A stretch of DNA of 64,000 bases from Tepidiformaceae bacterium (GTDB lineage: Bacteria > Chloroflexota > Dehalococcoidia > Tepidiformales > Tepidiformaceae), in contig OY282446.1 in NCBI GenBank assembly GCA_958295975.1, positions 969,289 through 1,033,288 on the forward strand, written 5' to 3'. This document shows, piece after piece, positions 31,762 through 40,070 of the stretch. Positions within the stretch are counted from its first letter, which is position 1, and each line of letters starts with the position of its first letter. Under the pieces are notes generated by a model. That model saw only the letters and a list, made by a program, of their open reading frames with translations, made no database searches and was not told the DNA's origin. Made by a program: the position numbers and the translations under genes.

Positions 31762-33191
31762 GCTTCCCCCAGGGCGGCGAGGAAGGCGCGGCCCCAGGCG
31801 TGCGCGTCCCGTTCGCGCACGGCGGCGGCGAGGCGGTCGCCGATGCGTCCGGGGCGGCCCGCGAGGGCCTCGCGCAGGGCCGTCGCCGCCGCGCCCTCGT
31901 CGAGCGGATCGACGGGCGCGATGCCGTCCGCGGCGAAGTCCGCCCAGGCGGCGCAGACGCCCGCGCGCCGTCCCGCCAGGATCACGCCCCGTTCGGCGGC
32001 GGGGCGCGCGGACTGGGCGATGGCGGCCTGCAGGGGCACGAGGTTCATGCCGTCGGCCAGCGAGGAGGTGAAGACCACGTCGGCGTCGCGCAGGAGGCCC
32101 AGCATCGGCGCGCGGGGCAGGGCGCGCGCTTCCTGCCGGAAGGGGAGGCCGCGCGCGCGCGCCAGCCGTTCGCAGTCCGCCGCCAGCCGTTCGCACTCGG
32201 CGCGCAGGGCGGCGTAGGCGGGCACGGCCTCGCGCGTGGGCGCGGAGAAGCCCGCGTAGGCGAAGCGCGCGCCGTCCGCCAGCGCCCGCCGCAGGGCCGC
32301 CAGCCGTTCGGGCACGCCCTTGGTGTAATCGGCCCGTTCCAGCCCGATCACGAGCGGGAGCGAGCCGTCGCCGCGCAGCTCCGCGGAGGGCGCGGGCGCG
32401 TCCGATGCCTCCGCCGCCAGCGCCGCGGCGTCGATGCCGGCGGGGAAGGCGGCCACGCGCACGAGCCGTCCGTGCAGGCGCAGGCCGTCGCCTTCGGCGC
32501 GCGCGCCCAGCAGGCGTTCCGCGGCCTCGCGCAGGCGCGCGGCGTCGCCCTCCGTCTGCACGCCCGCGAGGTCGGCCCCCAGCAGGCCCGCCAGCCATTC
32601 GGCGAAGCGCGCGCGCGCGGGCGGCGGCAGGAAGGGGTCGGCGGTGGCGAGATCGGGGAAGGGCGTGTGCAGGAAGAAGCCCGTGCGCCCCGCGAAGCCG
32701 CCCGCGCGCAGCAGCGCCGGAACCAGCCCCAGCTGGTAGTCCTGCACCCAGCAGCACTCCCCGCCGAGCGCGATGGCGGCGTCGGCGAAGGCGGCATTGA
32801 CGGCGCGCCAGGCCCGCCAGGCCGCGTCCGCGGGCGGCGCCGGCGCGGGGAACCAGGGGCAGCGCTCGGGCAGCGGCTCGTGCGAGAGGTGGAGCAGCGG
32901 CCAGAGGAAGGCGTTGGCGGTCTCGGCGTAGTGGCCGCGCCAGGTGGCCGCGTCGAAGCGCAGGCGGCGCTGGCGCAGCGGCCCCGCGCCCGTCTCCGCC
33001 AGCTCGAAGGCCGCATCCGCCGCGCCCGCGGACTCGCCCGGCGCGAGGGGCGCGCCGCCGATCCAGGTGGTCCCGCGAGTCCCGTCCCAGGGCACGGCCA
33101 CGGGGCGCACGGCCTCCACCAGCCCGCCCGTGGCGACCGCGCCGCCGCCGGAGCGCGCGGGCCGGTTGGCGAGGATGAGGTCGAGGCTCAC
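31758..33191 (-). CDS. otsA: Trehalose-6-phosphate synthase
   Basis: 477 aa GT20 enzyme, which joins glucose from a nucleotide-sugar to glucose 6-phosphate. Signatures: WVQDYQLGLVPALLR, FFLHTPFPD, VIGLERADYTKGVPERL (binding Arg/Lys) and SLADGMNLVPLQ. The N-terminal LILANRPAR keeps the family's Asn-Arg. The GTG overlaps the stop of the surface protein gene upstream, an unusual operon partner. Length typical. Confidence 0.94.
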   Translation of the reverse strand: MSLDLILANRPARSGGGAVATGGLVEAVRPVAVPWDGTRGTTWIGGAPLAPGESAGAADAAFELAETGAGPLRQRRLRFDAATWRGHYAETANAFLWPLLHLSHEPLPERCPWFPAPAPPADAAWRAWRAVNAAFADAAIALGGECCWVQDYQLGLVPALLRAGGFAGRTGFFLHTPFPDLATADPFLPPPARARFAEWLAGLLGADLAGVQTEGDAARLREAAERLLGARAEGDGLRLHGRLVRVAAFPAGIDAAALAAEASDAPAPSAELRGDGSLPLVIGLERADYTKGVPERLAALRRALADGARFAYAGFSAPTREAVPAYAALRAECERLAADCERLARARGLPFRQEARALPRAPMLGLLRDADVVFTSSLADGMNLVPLQAAIAQSARPAAERGVILAGRRAGVCAAWADFAADGIAPVDPLDEGAAATALREALAGRPGRIGDRLAAAVRERDAHAWGRAFLAALGEA

Positions 33192-34486
33192 GGCGCGCCC
33201 TCCCCGGGCTCCGCCACGTACACGAAGTAGACGCCGCCCGGGACGAGCGCCGTGATCGTGTTCACGCCGAAGCCCGCCAGTTCGGGGAAGTAGCTGAGCC
33301 AGCGCTGCGCGCGCGCGTCCCAGGCGTAGATGGCGCGCACGCGCGCCTCGCCGATGGCGTCCGCCGCCGCCGTCTCCGCGCCGCGCCAGGCGATGAGGTC
33401 CCAGCCCGCCGCCGCCAGCCCCAGGTCCGCCAGCGTCTGCGTCGATTCCGGCGTCGGCGTAGGCGTGGGGATAGGCGTGGCGGTGGCGCTGGCGGGGATG
33501 CGGACGGTGTCCCCGATCTGCAGCCCCGTCGGGTCCAGCCCCGGGTTCAGCTCCATGATCGCGTTCACCGTCACGTCGTAGGCCACGGCCAAGCCCCACG
33601 GCGTGTCCCCCTCCACGATCGTGTGCCGCACCTCCGCCGTCCGCGTGGGGGTAGGCTCAGGCGTCGGCGTGGGGGTAGGAGTTGGCGTCGGCGTGGGCGT
33701 CGGGACAGGCGTGGGGGTGGCGGCGGCGCTGGCGGGGATACGGACGGTGTCCCCGATCTGCAGCCCCGTCGCGTCCAGCCCAGGGTTCAGCTCCATGATC
33801 GCGTTCACCGTCACGTCGTAGGCCACCGCCAAGCCCCACGGCGTGTCCCCCTCCACGATCGTGTGCCTCACCTCCGCCGTCCGCGTCGGCGTGGGCGTGG
33901 GCGTGGGCGTGGGCGTGGGCGTGGGGCTGGGCGTGGGGGTGGGCGTGGGCGTGGGCGTGGGGCTGGGCGTGGGGCTGGGCGTAGGGGTGGGCGTGGGGCT
34001 GGGCGTGGGCGTGGGGCTGGGCGTGGGCGTGGGCGTGGGCGTGGGCGTGGGCGTGGGGCTGGGCGTGGGCGTGGGCGTGGGCGTGGGCGTGGGCGTGGGC
34101 GTGGGCGTGGGCGTGGGCGTGGCGGGAGGGCCGGATGCGCTCAGGTCCAGCCGGATGAGGCGCCCGGCGGACCAGACGACCGTCTCCACCGCGGGCCTGC
34201 CGTTCACGGTGAAGGCCACGGCATCGCCCGAGCCGCAGCGCGGGACGTGGATGGTATAGCCGCCGGGCGAGCCCAGGCCCGTGAGCGTGGCGCGGGCGCA
34301 GACGACGCTGCCCATGCTCGCCGCCACCTCCGCGCCCGCGGGGGCCGCACGCCCGCCCAGCGTGGCCGTGCCCGCGAACCGCGCGGCTTCCCGCTGCTGC
34401 GCGCCCGCGACGAGCGTGAACGCCAGCCCCGCCAGCAGCGCCAGCCCCGCCAGCGCCGCGCCCATCCGCCCGTACGCGCCGCTCAT
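33188..34486 (-). CDS. Secreted LysM surface protein with Pro/Thr-rich stalk
   Basis: 432 aa. Order: signal peptide (~1-38); a beta domain with two Cys (GTATLGGRAAPAGAEV ... TIHVPRCGSGD) shared with the protein at 36306; a long Thr-Pro repeat stalk; LysM domain 1; a short stalk; an almost identical LysM domain 2 (VEGDTPWGLAVAYDVTV); and a C-terminal domain (~65 aa) shared with the surface proteins at 34598 and 37084. LysM modules bind peptidoglycan or related glycans. First gene of the otsAB transcript. TATGCT (34498-34503) may be the -10 box. Confidence 0.85.
   Translation of the reverse strand: MSGAYGRMGAALAGLALLAGLAFTLVAGAQQREAARFAGTATLGGRAAPAGAEVAASMGSVVCARATLTGLGSPGGYTIHVPRCGSGDAVAFTVNGRPAVETVVWSAGRLIRLDLSASGPPATPTPTPTPTPTPTPTPTPTPSPTPTPTPTPTPTPSPTPTPSPTPTPTPSPTPSPTPTPTPTPTPSPTPTPTPTPTPTPTRTAEVRHTIVEGDTPWGLAVAYDVTVNAIMELNPGLDATGLQIGDTVRIPASAAATPTPVPTPTPTPTPTPTPTPEPTPTRTAEVRHTIVEGDTPWGLAVAYDVTVNAIMELNPGLDPTGLQIGDTVRIPASATATPIPTPTPTPESTQTLADLGLAAAGWDLIAWRGAETAAADAIGEARVRAIYAWDARAQRWLSYFPELAGFGVNTITALVPGGVYFVYVAEPGEGAP
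33481..33890 (-). repeat. Duplicated LysM module
   Basis: 33481-33650 and 33721-33890 are about 170-base direct copies with 240-base spacing that differ at only a few positions, mostly silent. Recent duplication or gene conversion. Confidence 0.85.
33886..34122 (-). repeat. Low-complexity GTGGGC tract coding Thr-Pro repeats
   Basis: Near-perfect six-base repeats on the plus strand (GTGGGC with occasional GTGGGGCTGGGC), translated as (PT)n with sparse Ser on the minus strand. A second, shorter tract lies at ~33645-33720. Likely to vary in length. Confidence 0.9.
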
Positions 34487-34541
34487 GCCACGCCGCCAGC
34501 ATAGCCGCCGCGGCGCGCGCCCGCACGCGCCCCCCACGCGA

Positions 34542-34573
34542 CGAGGGGGCCCCCGCGAACGGGAACCCCCTCG
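34542..34573 (-). terminator. Hairpin downstream of surface-protein gene
   Basis: CGAGGGGG pairs with CCCCCTCG around an inner CCCG/CGGG stem; the loop on the minus strand is TTCG. It follows the stop of the gene at 34598. No T-run. Confidence 0.55.
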
Positions 34574-34597
34574 AGGCCGGTCGCCGCGGGGATGCGG

Positions 34598-36190
34598 CTA
34601 GTCGAGGTAGACGGCGTAGATGGCGTCCATCTCCATCTGCGTGAGCGTGTTCACGCCCAGGCCCTCCGCGCCGGGGAACCAGGAGCGCCACGCCTGCGCC
34701 GCCGCGTCCCAGTAGTAGATCGCGGTCACGTCGAGGTCGACGACGACGTTCTCCACGGGCGTGTCCTTGAAGGTCCAGGCAATGATGGTGGCCCCGCCCT
34801 CGACCAGATCCTGGTCGAGCCGCTCCAGCGTCCGCGTCTGCAGCTCGCGCTCGGTGAAGTCGAGCGTGCGCGAGAAGGCGAAGCCCGCCGAGGTGATGAC
34901 GAGGTCGATGTCGGAAGAGCGCGCGGTGGAGCGCACCGTCCACGACTGGCGGCACTCGCTGTCCGTGGCCGCGAAGCGGCTGGCCAGCGCCGCGGGCGCG
35001 TCCGCGTTGGCGGCGATGCGCCTGCCCGTGTACGACGCCAGCGTGGGCAGCGTCTGCTGCGCGCCGCCCGCCACGAAGACCGAGCCGCCGCTGACGGAGA
35101 AGCTCACGGCGCGCGACTGCAGATCGGAGTCGCAGACCCAGCCGCGCACGGTGTTCCCGCGGTAGACCGGGGCCGCCGTGTGGAAGGTCACGCGCTTCTC
35201 CGTGCCATCCGTGCCGGCGTCCTCGACGGTGACGCCCGCGTAGCCGTCCCACGCCCAGTCCACGCGCACCGTGGCGCTGGCCTCGCCCGCCGTGACGGCG
35301 AGCGTGGTGGACGCTTCCGGCGTCGCGCAGAAGGGGTTGGCGATGGCGACCTCGACGGGGGCCGCGCCCCACTGCACGGAGGCCGTCTCGCCGCTCTCGA
35401 TGACGCCGCGCGCGACGCCCACGCCGATGGCCCCGGGCACCGTGACCGTGCCGCAGCCGCCGGTGACGGCGAAGGACACGGGCAGGCCCGCGAGGTTGTC
35501 CGTCTCCAGCGCTCCGGCCGTGACGCCTACGGTGGCCGTCACCGTGTCGGGGGTGTGGTAGTGGTCGCCGCGCGCGTCCGTGCCGTAGAAGCGCAGCCGC
35601 TGCGCGATGGGGGCCGTGACGGCCTGCCCGCCGCTCGTGAGGCTGATGGCGGGCGCCGCCACCCAGCGCACGCGCAGGGGCATGGGCGCGGCCAGCCCCG
35701 CCGTCACCTCCGTGTACAGCCCGTCGTCGGCGAGCACGCGCGCGCCGTTCTGCAGCAGCACCGTCTGCACGCCCGGCTCACTCGACGTCCAGTAGACGCA
35801 GGTCTCGCGCCCGAAGGTGGTGGCCGTGGCCGCGTTGGGGTGCACCAGCGCCGTGCCCTCCACCACGGGCTTGCCCTCTTCCGTGGCGATCACCCAAGCC
35901 GGGCCCTCCGCCGCGTCCGCCGACTGCACCACGCTCGCGGGGCGCACGCTCGAGTCGGACACGAGGCAGACCTGGTGGCGGTAGCCCACCGCCAGCGTGA
36001 CGGAAGCGCCCGGCAGGATGGTCTGTTCGTTGGCGCTGAAGTGGTCCAGCCCGCCCGCGGACGGGTAGACCGCGCGCGCTTCGTCGGCGGGGGCCTGCGC
36101 GAGGGCGCGGCCCCCCACGGCCAGCGTGGCGAGCATGAGCGCCAGCACGGCCAGCGCCTTCCAGCCCGCGAGAGTGTGCACTTCGTTCAT
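34598..36190 (-). CDS. Large secreted surface protein (S-layer-like), paralogue of 37084
   Basis: 530 aa with signal peptide (~1-33, ending ALAQA). The body is beta-rich and Thr/Val/Ala-rich with spaced Cys pairs and matches the 37084 protein in several blocks: YRHQVCLVSD/FRHAVCLVDN, ETCVYWTSSEPG/EACVYWTSTAPG, DSECRQSWTVRS/DSECQVSWTVRS. The last ~65 aa (IIAWTFKDTP ... YYWDAAAQAWRSWFPG) are the shared C-terminal domain. No membrane anchor. ATG preceded by AGGGGGCAT. Probably a cell-envelope structural protein; family not known to me. Confidence 0.78.
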   Translation of the reverse strand: MNEVHTLAGWKALAVLALMLATLAVGGRALAQAPADEARAVYPSAGGLDHFSANEQTILPGASVTLAVGYRHQVCLVSDSSVRPASVVQSADAAEGPAWVIATEEGKPVVEGTALVHPNAATATTFGRETCVYWTSSEPGVQTVLLQNGARVLADDGLYTEVTAGLAAPMPLRVRWVAAPAISLTSGGQAVTAPIAQRLRFYGTDARGDHYHTPDTVTATVGVTAGALETDNLAGLPVSFAVTGGCGTVTVPGAIGVGVARGVIESGETASVQWGAAPVEVAIANPFCATPEASTTLAVTAGEASATVRVDWAWDGYAGVTVEDAGTDGTEKRVTFHTAAPVYRGNTVRGWVCDSDLQSRAVSFSVSGGSVFVAGGAQQTLPTLASYTGRRIAANADAPAALASRFAATDSECRQSWTVRSTARSSDIDLVITSAGFAFSRTLDFTERELQTRTLERLDQDLVEGGATIIAWTFKDTPVENVVVDLDVTAIYYWDAAAQAWRSWFPGAEGLGVNTLTQMEMDAIYAVYLD

Positions 36191-36255
36191 TGGATGCCCC
36201 CTGCGCCAGTCTGCTACACGGTCCCGCATCATACCGGGTTCCTCCGGGGATTCAA

Positions 36256-36285
36256 CGATGGGCCTCCCGCGCGGGAGGCCCATCG
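36256..36285. terminator. Perfect 30-base palindrome downstream of stalk-protein gene
   Basis: CGATGGGCCTCCCGC and its complement without loop bases. It lies between the stop of 36306-36989 and the start of the gene at 36190. It can form a hairpin in RNA; no T-run. Confidence 0.5.
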
Positions 36286-36305
36286 AGGCTGTTGGATCGT
36301 ATCGG

Positions 36306-36989
36306 TTAGCCGCGGCGGCGGGCCAGCGCCAGGCCGCCGAGCGTGACCGCCAGCGCCAGCGCGCCGAGCGCCGCCGCGAGCGTGGTGGTCGTGGTCGAGC
36401 CCGAGGCCAGGCCCGTGCCCGTGCTGGGCGCGCCCGGCGTTTCGCCGCCGCCGCCCATGGCGGTGTCGTCTTCCGTCGGCATGGCCGTCGGCTCTTCCGT
36501 CGGCTCTTCCGTCTCCATGGCCGTCGGCTCTTCCGTCGGCTCTTCCGGCTCCGTCGGCTCTTCCGTCGGCTCTTCCGTCGGCATGGCCGTCGGTTCCGCC
36601 GTCGGTTCCGGCGTCGGCGTCATGGCGGTCAGGTTGACCGTGTTGAGGCCGGAGTTGCTGAAGGGGGCCGTCTCCATGGCCATCATGTCGCCGACCATGA
36701 AGGAGAGCTCGCCGTCGCCGGCGCAGCTCTGGGGCACGCGCAGGACGTAGCGGCCCGAAGCCGGGCCATCCATGCCCACCTGGCCGGTGGCGCAGGTGGT
36801 CTCGCCCACCATGGCCGTGACGGTGGTGCCGTCCGCGGCCGCCTCGCCGTCGATCATGACGGTCCCCGTGAAGACGCCGTCCGGGTTGGTCTGGGCCTGG
36901 GTCTCGCCCACGCCCTGGAGCCCGGCGAAGCCGAGCAGCAGCGCCGCCGCCGCCAGCCCCATGCCGAGCCGCTTGCAGAGTTTGGTCAT
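36306..36989 (-). CDS. Surface protein with acidic Pro/Thr/Glu stalk and C-terminal membrane anchor
   Basis: 227 aa. Signal peptide (~1-33), then the two-Cys beta domain also found in the LysM protein (TGTVMIDGEAAADGTTV ... LRVPQSCAGDGE), a stalk of EEPTEEPTE-type repeats, a small Gly/Ser/Thr linker with APSTGTG and a hydrophobic segment ending in RRRG. The end resembles a sortase signal (LPXTG-like) but the motif is not canonical, so it may simply be membrane-anchored. Typical cell-wall spacer protein. A strong candidate for the anchor of the envelope layer formed by its neighbours; inference. Confidence 0.8.
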   Translation of the reverse strand: MTKLCKRLGMGLAAAALLLGFAGLQGVGETQAQTNPDGVFTGTVMIDGEAAADGTTVTAMVGETTCATGQVGMDGPASGRYVLRVPQSCAGDGELSFMVGDMMAMETAPFSNSGLNTVNLTAMTPTPEPTAEPTAMPTEEPTEEPTEPEEPTEEPTAMETEEPTEEPTAMPTEDDTAMGGGGETPGAPSTGTGLASGSTTTTTLAAALGALALAVTLGGLALARRRG

Positions 36990-37038
36990 TCGGGTGTGCT
37001 CCTTGTGTGGTTCGCGGTCGAATCCCGCAGCGCCCCCG

Positions 37039-37066
37039 CCCCCGTCCCCGCGAACGGGGACGGGGG
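37039..37066 (-). terminator. Strong hairpin downstream of surface-protein gene
   Basis: 12-base arms (CCCCCGTCCCCG) with a TTCG loop on the transcribed strand, 18 bases after the stop at 37084. No T-run follows. Confidence 0.6.
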
Positions 37067-37083
37067 CCGGGGGCGGACGCGGG

Positions 37084-39144
37084 CTAGTTGCGCGGAGTCG
37101 AGACGGCGTAGATGCCGCCGGTGACGAGCCGCGTGAGCGAGTTCACGCCCAGCTCCTCGGAGTTGGGGAAGAACGTCAGCCAGCTCTGCGTGGCCGAGAC
37201 CCACTGGTAGACCGCGATCGCGCCGGAGTCGCCGATGGCGTCGCCGACCGGCGTGTCCGCGCCCGTCCACACGATGTAGTCGATGCCCGGGTCCAGCGGA
37301 CGCTCGATGTCGCCGAAGGTCGTCACCGCGGGAGTCTCCGGCGCGAAGCTCAGCAGATCCGAGAACGAATCCACGCCGAGCGACGTGATGTCGAGGTAGA
37401 CATCGGACGCACGGGAGGGCGAACGCACCGTCCAGGAGACCTGGCACTCGGAGTCCGCCGCGCCCAGCGTGCGCCTGGGCGTGGCAAAGCCGACGCTGGC
37501 CGCCCGCACCGTGGCGAACGTCGGACCGTCGGTGCCGACCGTGTTGCGCCGCGCGTAGCCGGACACGCTGGCGCGCCCGTCGAGGTCGAACAGGACCGTG
37601 CGGGCCTGCGAGTTGGTGTCGCACGCCCAGCCGATGGCCGCGCCGAGGCGCGTGTACGTCCGCGGAACGGCCGTGTGGAACGTCACCTTCTTGGTGGTGT
37701 CGTTCACGTCCTCCACGGTGTAGTCGCCGTAGCCGTCCCAGTTCCAGTTGACGGAGACCGTCTCGCTGAGAGCGCCGGACGTGACGGTGAGCGTGGTGGT
37801 CGAGCTGGCCCGCTTGCAGGCCGCCGCGCCCTTGCCCGTGTTGCTGAACGTGGCGGTGACGGCGTTGCTCCAGCTGCCGATGGCGCCGGTCTTGCCCGGC
37901 GTGAGAGCCCCGTCCGTGACGCCCGTACCGATGGCGCCGGGCACGGTCACCATGCCGCAGGTGCCCGTCACCGCGAAGGACACGCTCGCGCCCGTCAGCT
38001 GGTTGAGGCTCCGGTTGATGTCCTCGTAGGCGTTGACGCTGACTGCGACCCCGGCGGGATCGGTGTCCGCGGTGCCGCCAGCGGGCTCGAAGGCGTTGGC
38101 CGGAATGGCCCGAAGCGCCGAGACCGCCGCCACGTAGTCGTCTTCACCCGGGGTGCCGCTGGCGGCGACGGCCGCGCGAACGGCCTGGCCGGCGCCGGTG
38201 AAGACCATGCGCTGGGCGATGGGCGCCGTCACGCGGGCACCGGTCGCGACAGTGTTCACCCTGAGGATGGGATCGGCGTCGACCCACGTCACCTCGAGCT
38301 GCAGGGTCGCGTCCGCCATGACCGCGGCCGTGCTGTCGCCCCGACCGATGTTCAGGACGCTCCGGCCGGTGGCGGCAAGGGTGTTGGCCCGGTAGAGCTG
38401 GATGACCTGCGTGCCGGGCGCGGTGGAGGTCCAGTAGACGCAAGCCTCCTGGCCCTGGTCGGTGTTGTTGGTGGCGCCAACGCCGGCGTTGGAGAAGCGG
38501 CGCTGTGCGTTCGTCACGTTGGGCGTGCCCTGCGAGCCCGTCTTCTTCGCGATCACCCAGTTCCAGCCGATCGCGGGAGGATTGCCGCGGGGCGCGGCCG
38601 TCAGGACGTTCCGCGGCCCCCGCACGTGGTCGTCTGCGGCGGCGACGTCGACGCCGACGTCGCCAAGCGCGATGCTGATGCCGTCGGCATCGGCAGAGGA
38701 CTCATCCCAGGCGAGGTCGTCGATGTCGCTCAGCGGATTGTAGTTCGCCGCCAGGGGGTCGTCGCCCTGGCTGACGCCGGAGACCGGCAGTGCGTCCAGT
38801 GCGGCGGTCGCGCCGCCGCTGGCCGCGTTGGCGGAGTCCGCGCGGAACTGCTGGCCGTTGATGTTATCCACGAGGCAGACCGCATGGCGGAACCCCGTGG
38901 TCAGGGTGATCGTCAGGGACTCAATGGACTGCTCCCCGGCGGTCAGGGCCGTGTTGACGTGGTCCAGGCCGACGGTCGAGTAGCCGTCGTCCTCCGTGCT
39001 CGGGATGCCGTCGTTCATGGTCTGGGCATCGGCGGTGCGGGTGGAGAGCGCCCCGCCGGCGGCGAGGAGCGCGATCGCGACGAGCAGCGCGCCGAAGGCG
39101 GCGAGCCTCTTCCCCGCGAAGGAGCCAATCAGCTCTTTCATCAT
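37084..39144 (-). CDS. Large secreted surface protein (S-layer candidate)
   Basis: 686 aa. Signal peptide (~1-40, ending TADAQT). Ala/Thr/Val/Asp-rich, beta-structured, with few Lys and spaced Cys; homologous along most of its length to the 530 aa protein at 34598 but with insertions. The C-terminal ~65 aa are the shared domain (YIVWTGADTP ... VYQWVSATQSWLTFFPN). The composition, size, signal peptide and isolated strong terminator suit an abundant S-layer protein; no SLH domain is seen. ATG 39144, or the next ATG 39141. Confidence 0.78.
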   Translation of the reverse strand: MMKELIGSFAGKRLAAFGALLVAIALLAAGGALSTRTADAQTMNDGIPSTEDDGYSTVGLDHVNTALTAGEQSIESLTITLTTGFRHAVCLVDNINGQQFRADSANAASGGATAALDALPVSGVSQGDDPLAANYNPLSDIDDLAWDESSADADGISIALGDVGVDVAAADDHVRGPRNVLTAAPRGNPPAIGWNWVIAKKTGSQGTPNVTNAQRRFSNAGVGATNNTDQGQEACVYWTSTAPGTQVIQLYRANTLAATGRSVLNIGRGDSTAAVMADATLQLEVTWVDADPILRVNTVATGARVTAPIAQRMVFTGAGQAVRAAVAASGTPGEDDYVAAVSALRAIPANAFEPAGGTADTDPAGVAVSVNAYEDINRSLNQLTGASVSFAVTGTCGMVTVPGAIGTGVTDGALTPGKTGAIGSWSNAVTATFSNTGKGAAACKRASSTTTLTVTSGALSETVSVNWNWDGYGDYTVEDVNDTTKKVTFHTAVPRTYTRLGAAIGWACDTNSQARTVLFDLDGRASVSGYARRNTVGTDGPTFATVRAASVGFATPRRTLGAADSECQVSWTVRSPSRASDVYLDITSLGVDSFSDLLSFAPETPAVTTFGDIERPLDPGIDYIVWTGADTPVGDAIGDSGAIAVYQWVSATQSWLTFFPNSEELGVNSLTRLVTGGIYAVSTPRN

Positions 39145-39598
39145 GATGTGGTGTGATACTCCCTGTTCGAGTAGTGGTCGGAGCGGGATGGGGGCCCGCG
39201 CGGGGCCGGTGGCGGATTCCGGACTCGCCCGGAACGTGCGGGCGGAGGCGGCGTGGATGCCGCGGTCTGATGGGGCCGCCCGCGCGTCTGCCGCCGCCGC
39301 CTGGCGCTGGCGAATGGCGGATCCGGGCCGTTCCCCGTGCGGTCGATGCTGGCGATGGCCCCTCCGCTCGCTGCGTCCGTGCCCCGCTGGGGGCGCGCGC
39401 CTCGCGGCGGCGGCGGGAAGGCGGCCTCCTTTCTCCATGCATGGCGCACGGAGCGCGTGATAATCGGCGGCAACGCTACCGCCCGCCCCGCGAACGGTCA
39501 ACCGCGCCGCCATGCGCCGCACGCCCCGTGGGGCCGCGCGGACGCACCGGTACAAGCGGAATAACGCGAAAGGGGGGGAAAGGTTACCGGCGGGGGGG
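39145..39598. other. 454-base gap upstream of the S-layer candidate
   Basis: No gene with convincing start and codon bias in any frame. The part next to the gene contains a weak GGGAG ribosome site. The rest is GC-rich with no repeat noticed. It may hold the promoter of an abundant protein. Confidence 0.5.
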
Positions 39599-39757
39599 CT
39601 AGCCGAGGTAGCGGAACACGGCGCTGGCGGCGATGACGGCGGCGAAGCCCCCGCCGACGACCCACACGAGGGTGGTGACGCGCCCGCGCAGCTCGGCGAT
39701 TTCGGCCTTCAGCTCACCGAACTTGCTTTCGAGCTCGGCCTTCGTGCTTCCGGCCAT
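39599..39757 (-). CDS. Small coiled-coil membrane protein
   Basis: 52 aa. A short coiled coil (ELESKFGELKAEIAELRGRV) followed by one membrane segment. The same design as the 86 aa protein at 4553. Expression could come from TACGGT nine bases before the ATG. The two 116-base structured repeats are directly upstream. Function unknown. Confidence 0.6.
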   Translation of the reverse strand: MAGSTKAELESKFGELKAEIAELRGRVTTLVWVVGGGFAAVIAASAVFRYLG

Positions 39758-39808
39758 GACGGGGATACCGTAGCGGAGCGCGCGGGGCGCTGGCAACGGG
39801 CCACGGCC

Positions 39809-39924
39809 TTGACGCCATGCCGCCCATGCCCGACACTGCCATCACCACCCCGGCGAGAGCATCGCCGGGCCGACGCCCCCCGGAGTCGCGGCAGGCCAGC
39901 CAACGCTCCATCACGGGGGGCGTC
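39809..39924 (-). repeat. 116-base structured repeat, copy A
   Basis: Contains stem H1 (CCCGGCGA, loop, TCGCCGGG) and stem H2 (arms GACGCCCCCCG and CGGGGGGCGTC with a GGAGT/GCTCC inner stem). It lies between a small membrane-protein gene and the end of the NYN gene. Same strand orientation as copy B. Confidence 0.75.
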
Positions 39925-39945
39925 CTCTTTTTGCGGCGCGGATGC

Positions 39946-40061
39946 TTGACACCATGCTGACCATCCCCGAAACTGCCTGCACCACCCCGGTGAGAGTATC
40001 GCCGGGCCGACGCCCCCCGGAGCCGCGGCAGGCCAGCCAACGCTCCACCCACGGGGGGCGT
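39946..40061 (-). repeat. 116-base structured repeat, copy B
   Basis: Direct copy of copy A, offset 137 bases, ~85% identical. Both stems are kept: H1 has a G-T wobble in place of a pair (CCCGGTGA/TCGCCGGG) and H2 keeps its arms. Ends ten bases from the NYN stop. Confidence 0.75.
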
Positions 40062-40070
40062 TTCTCACGT

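Noticed and set aside
33886-34122. CRISPR-like or telomere-like repeat made of GTGGGC
   Set aside because: It lies inside an open frame and encodes a Thr-Pro stalk of a surface protein.
36400-36430. Canonical LPXTG sorting signal in the stalk protein
   Set aside because: The tail and basic end fit, but the motif reads APSTGTG and no sortase gene is in the window. Described only as anchor-like.
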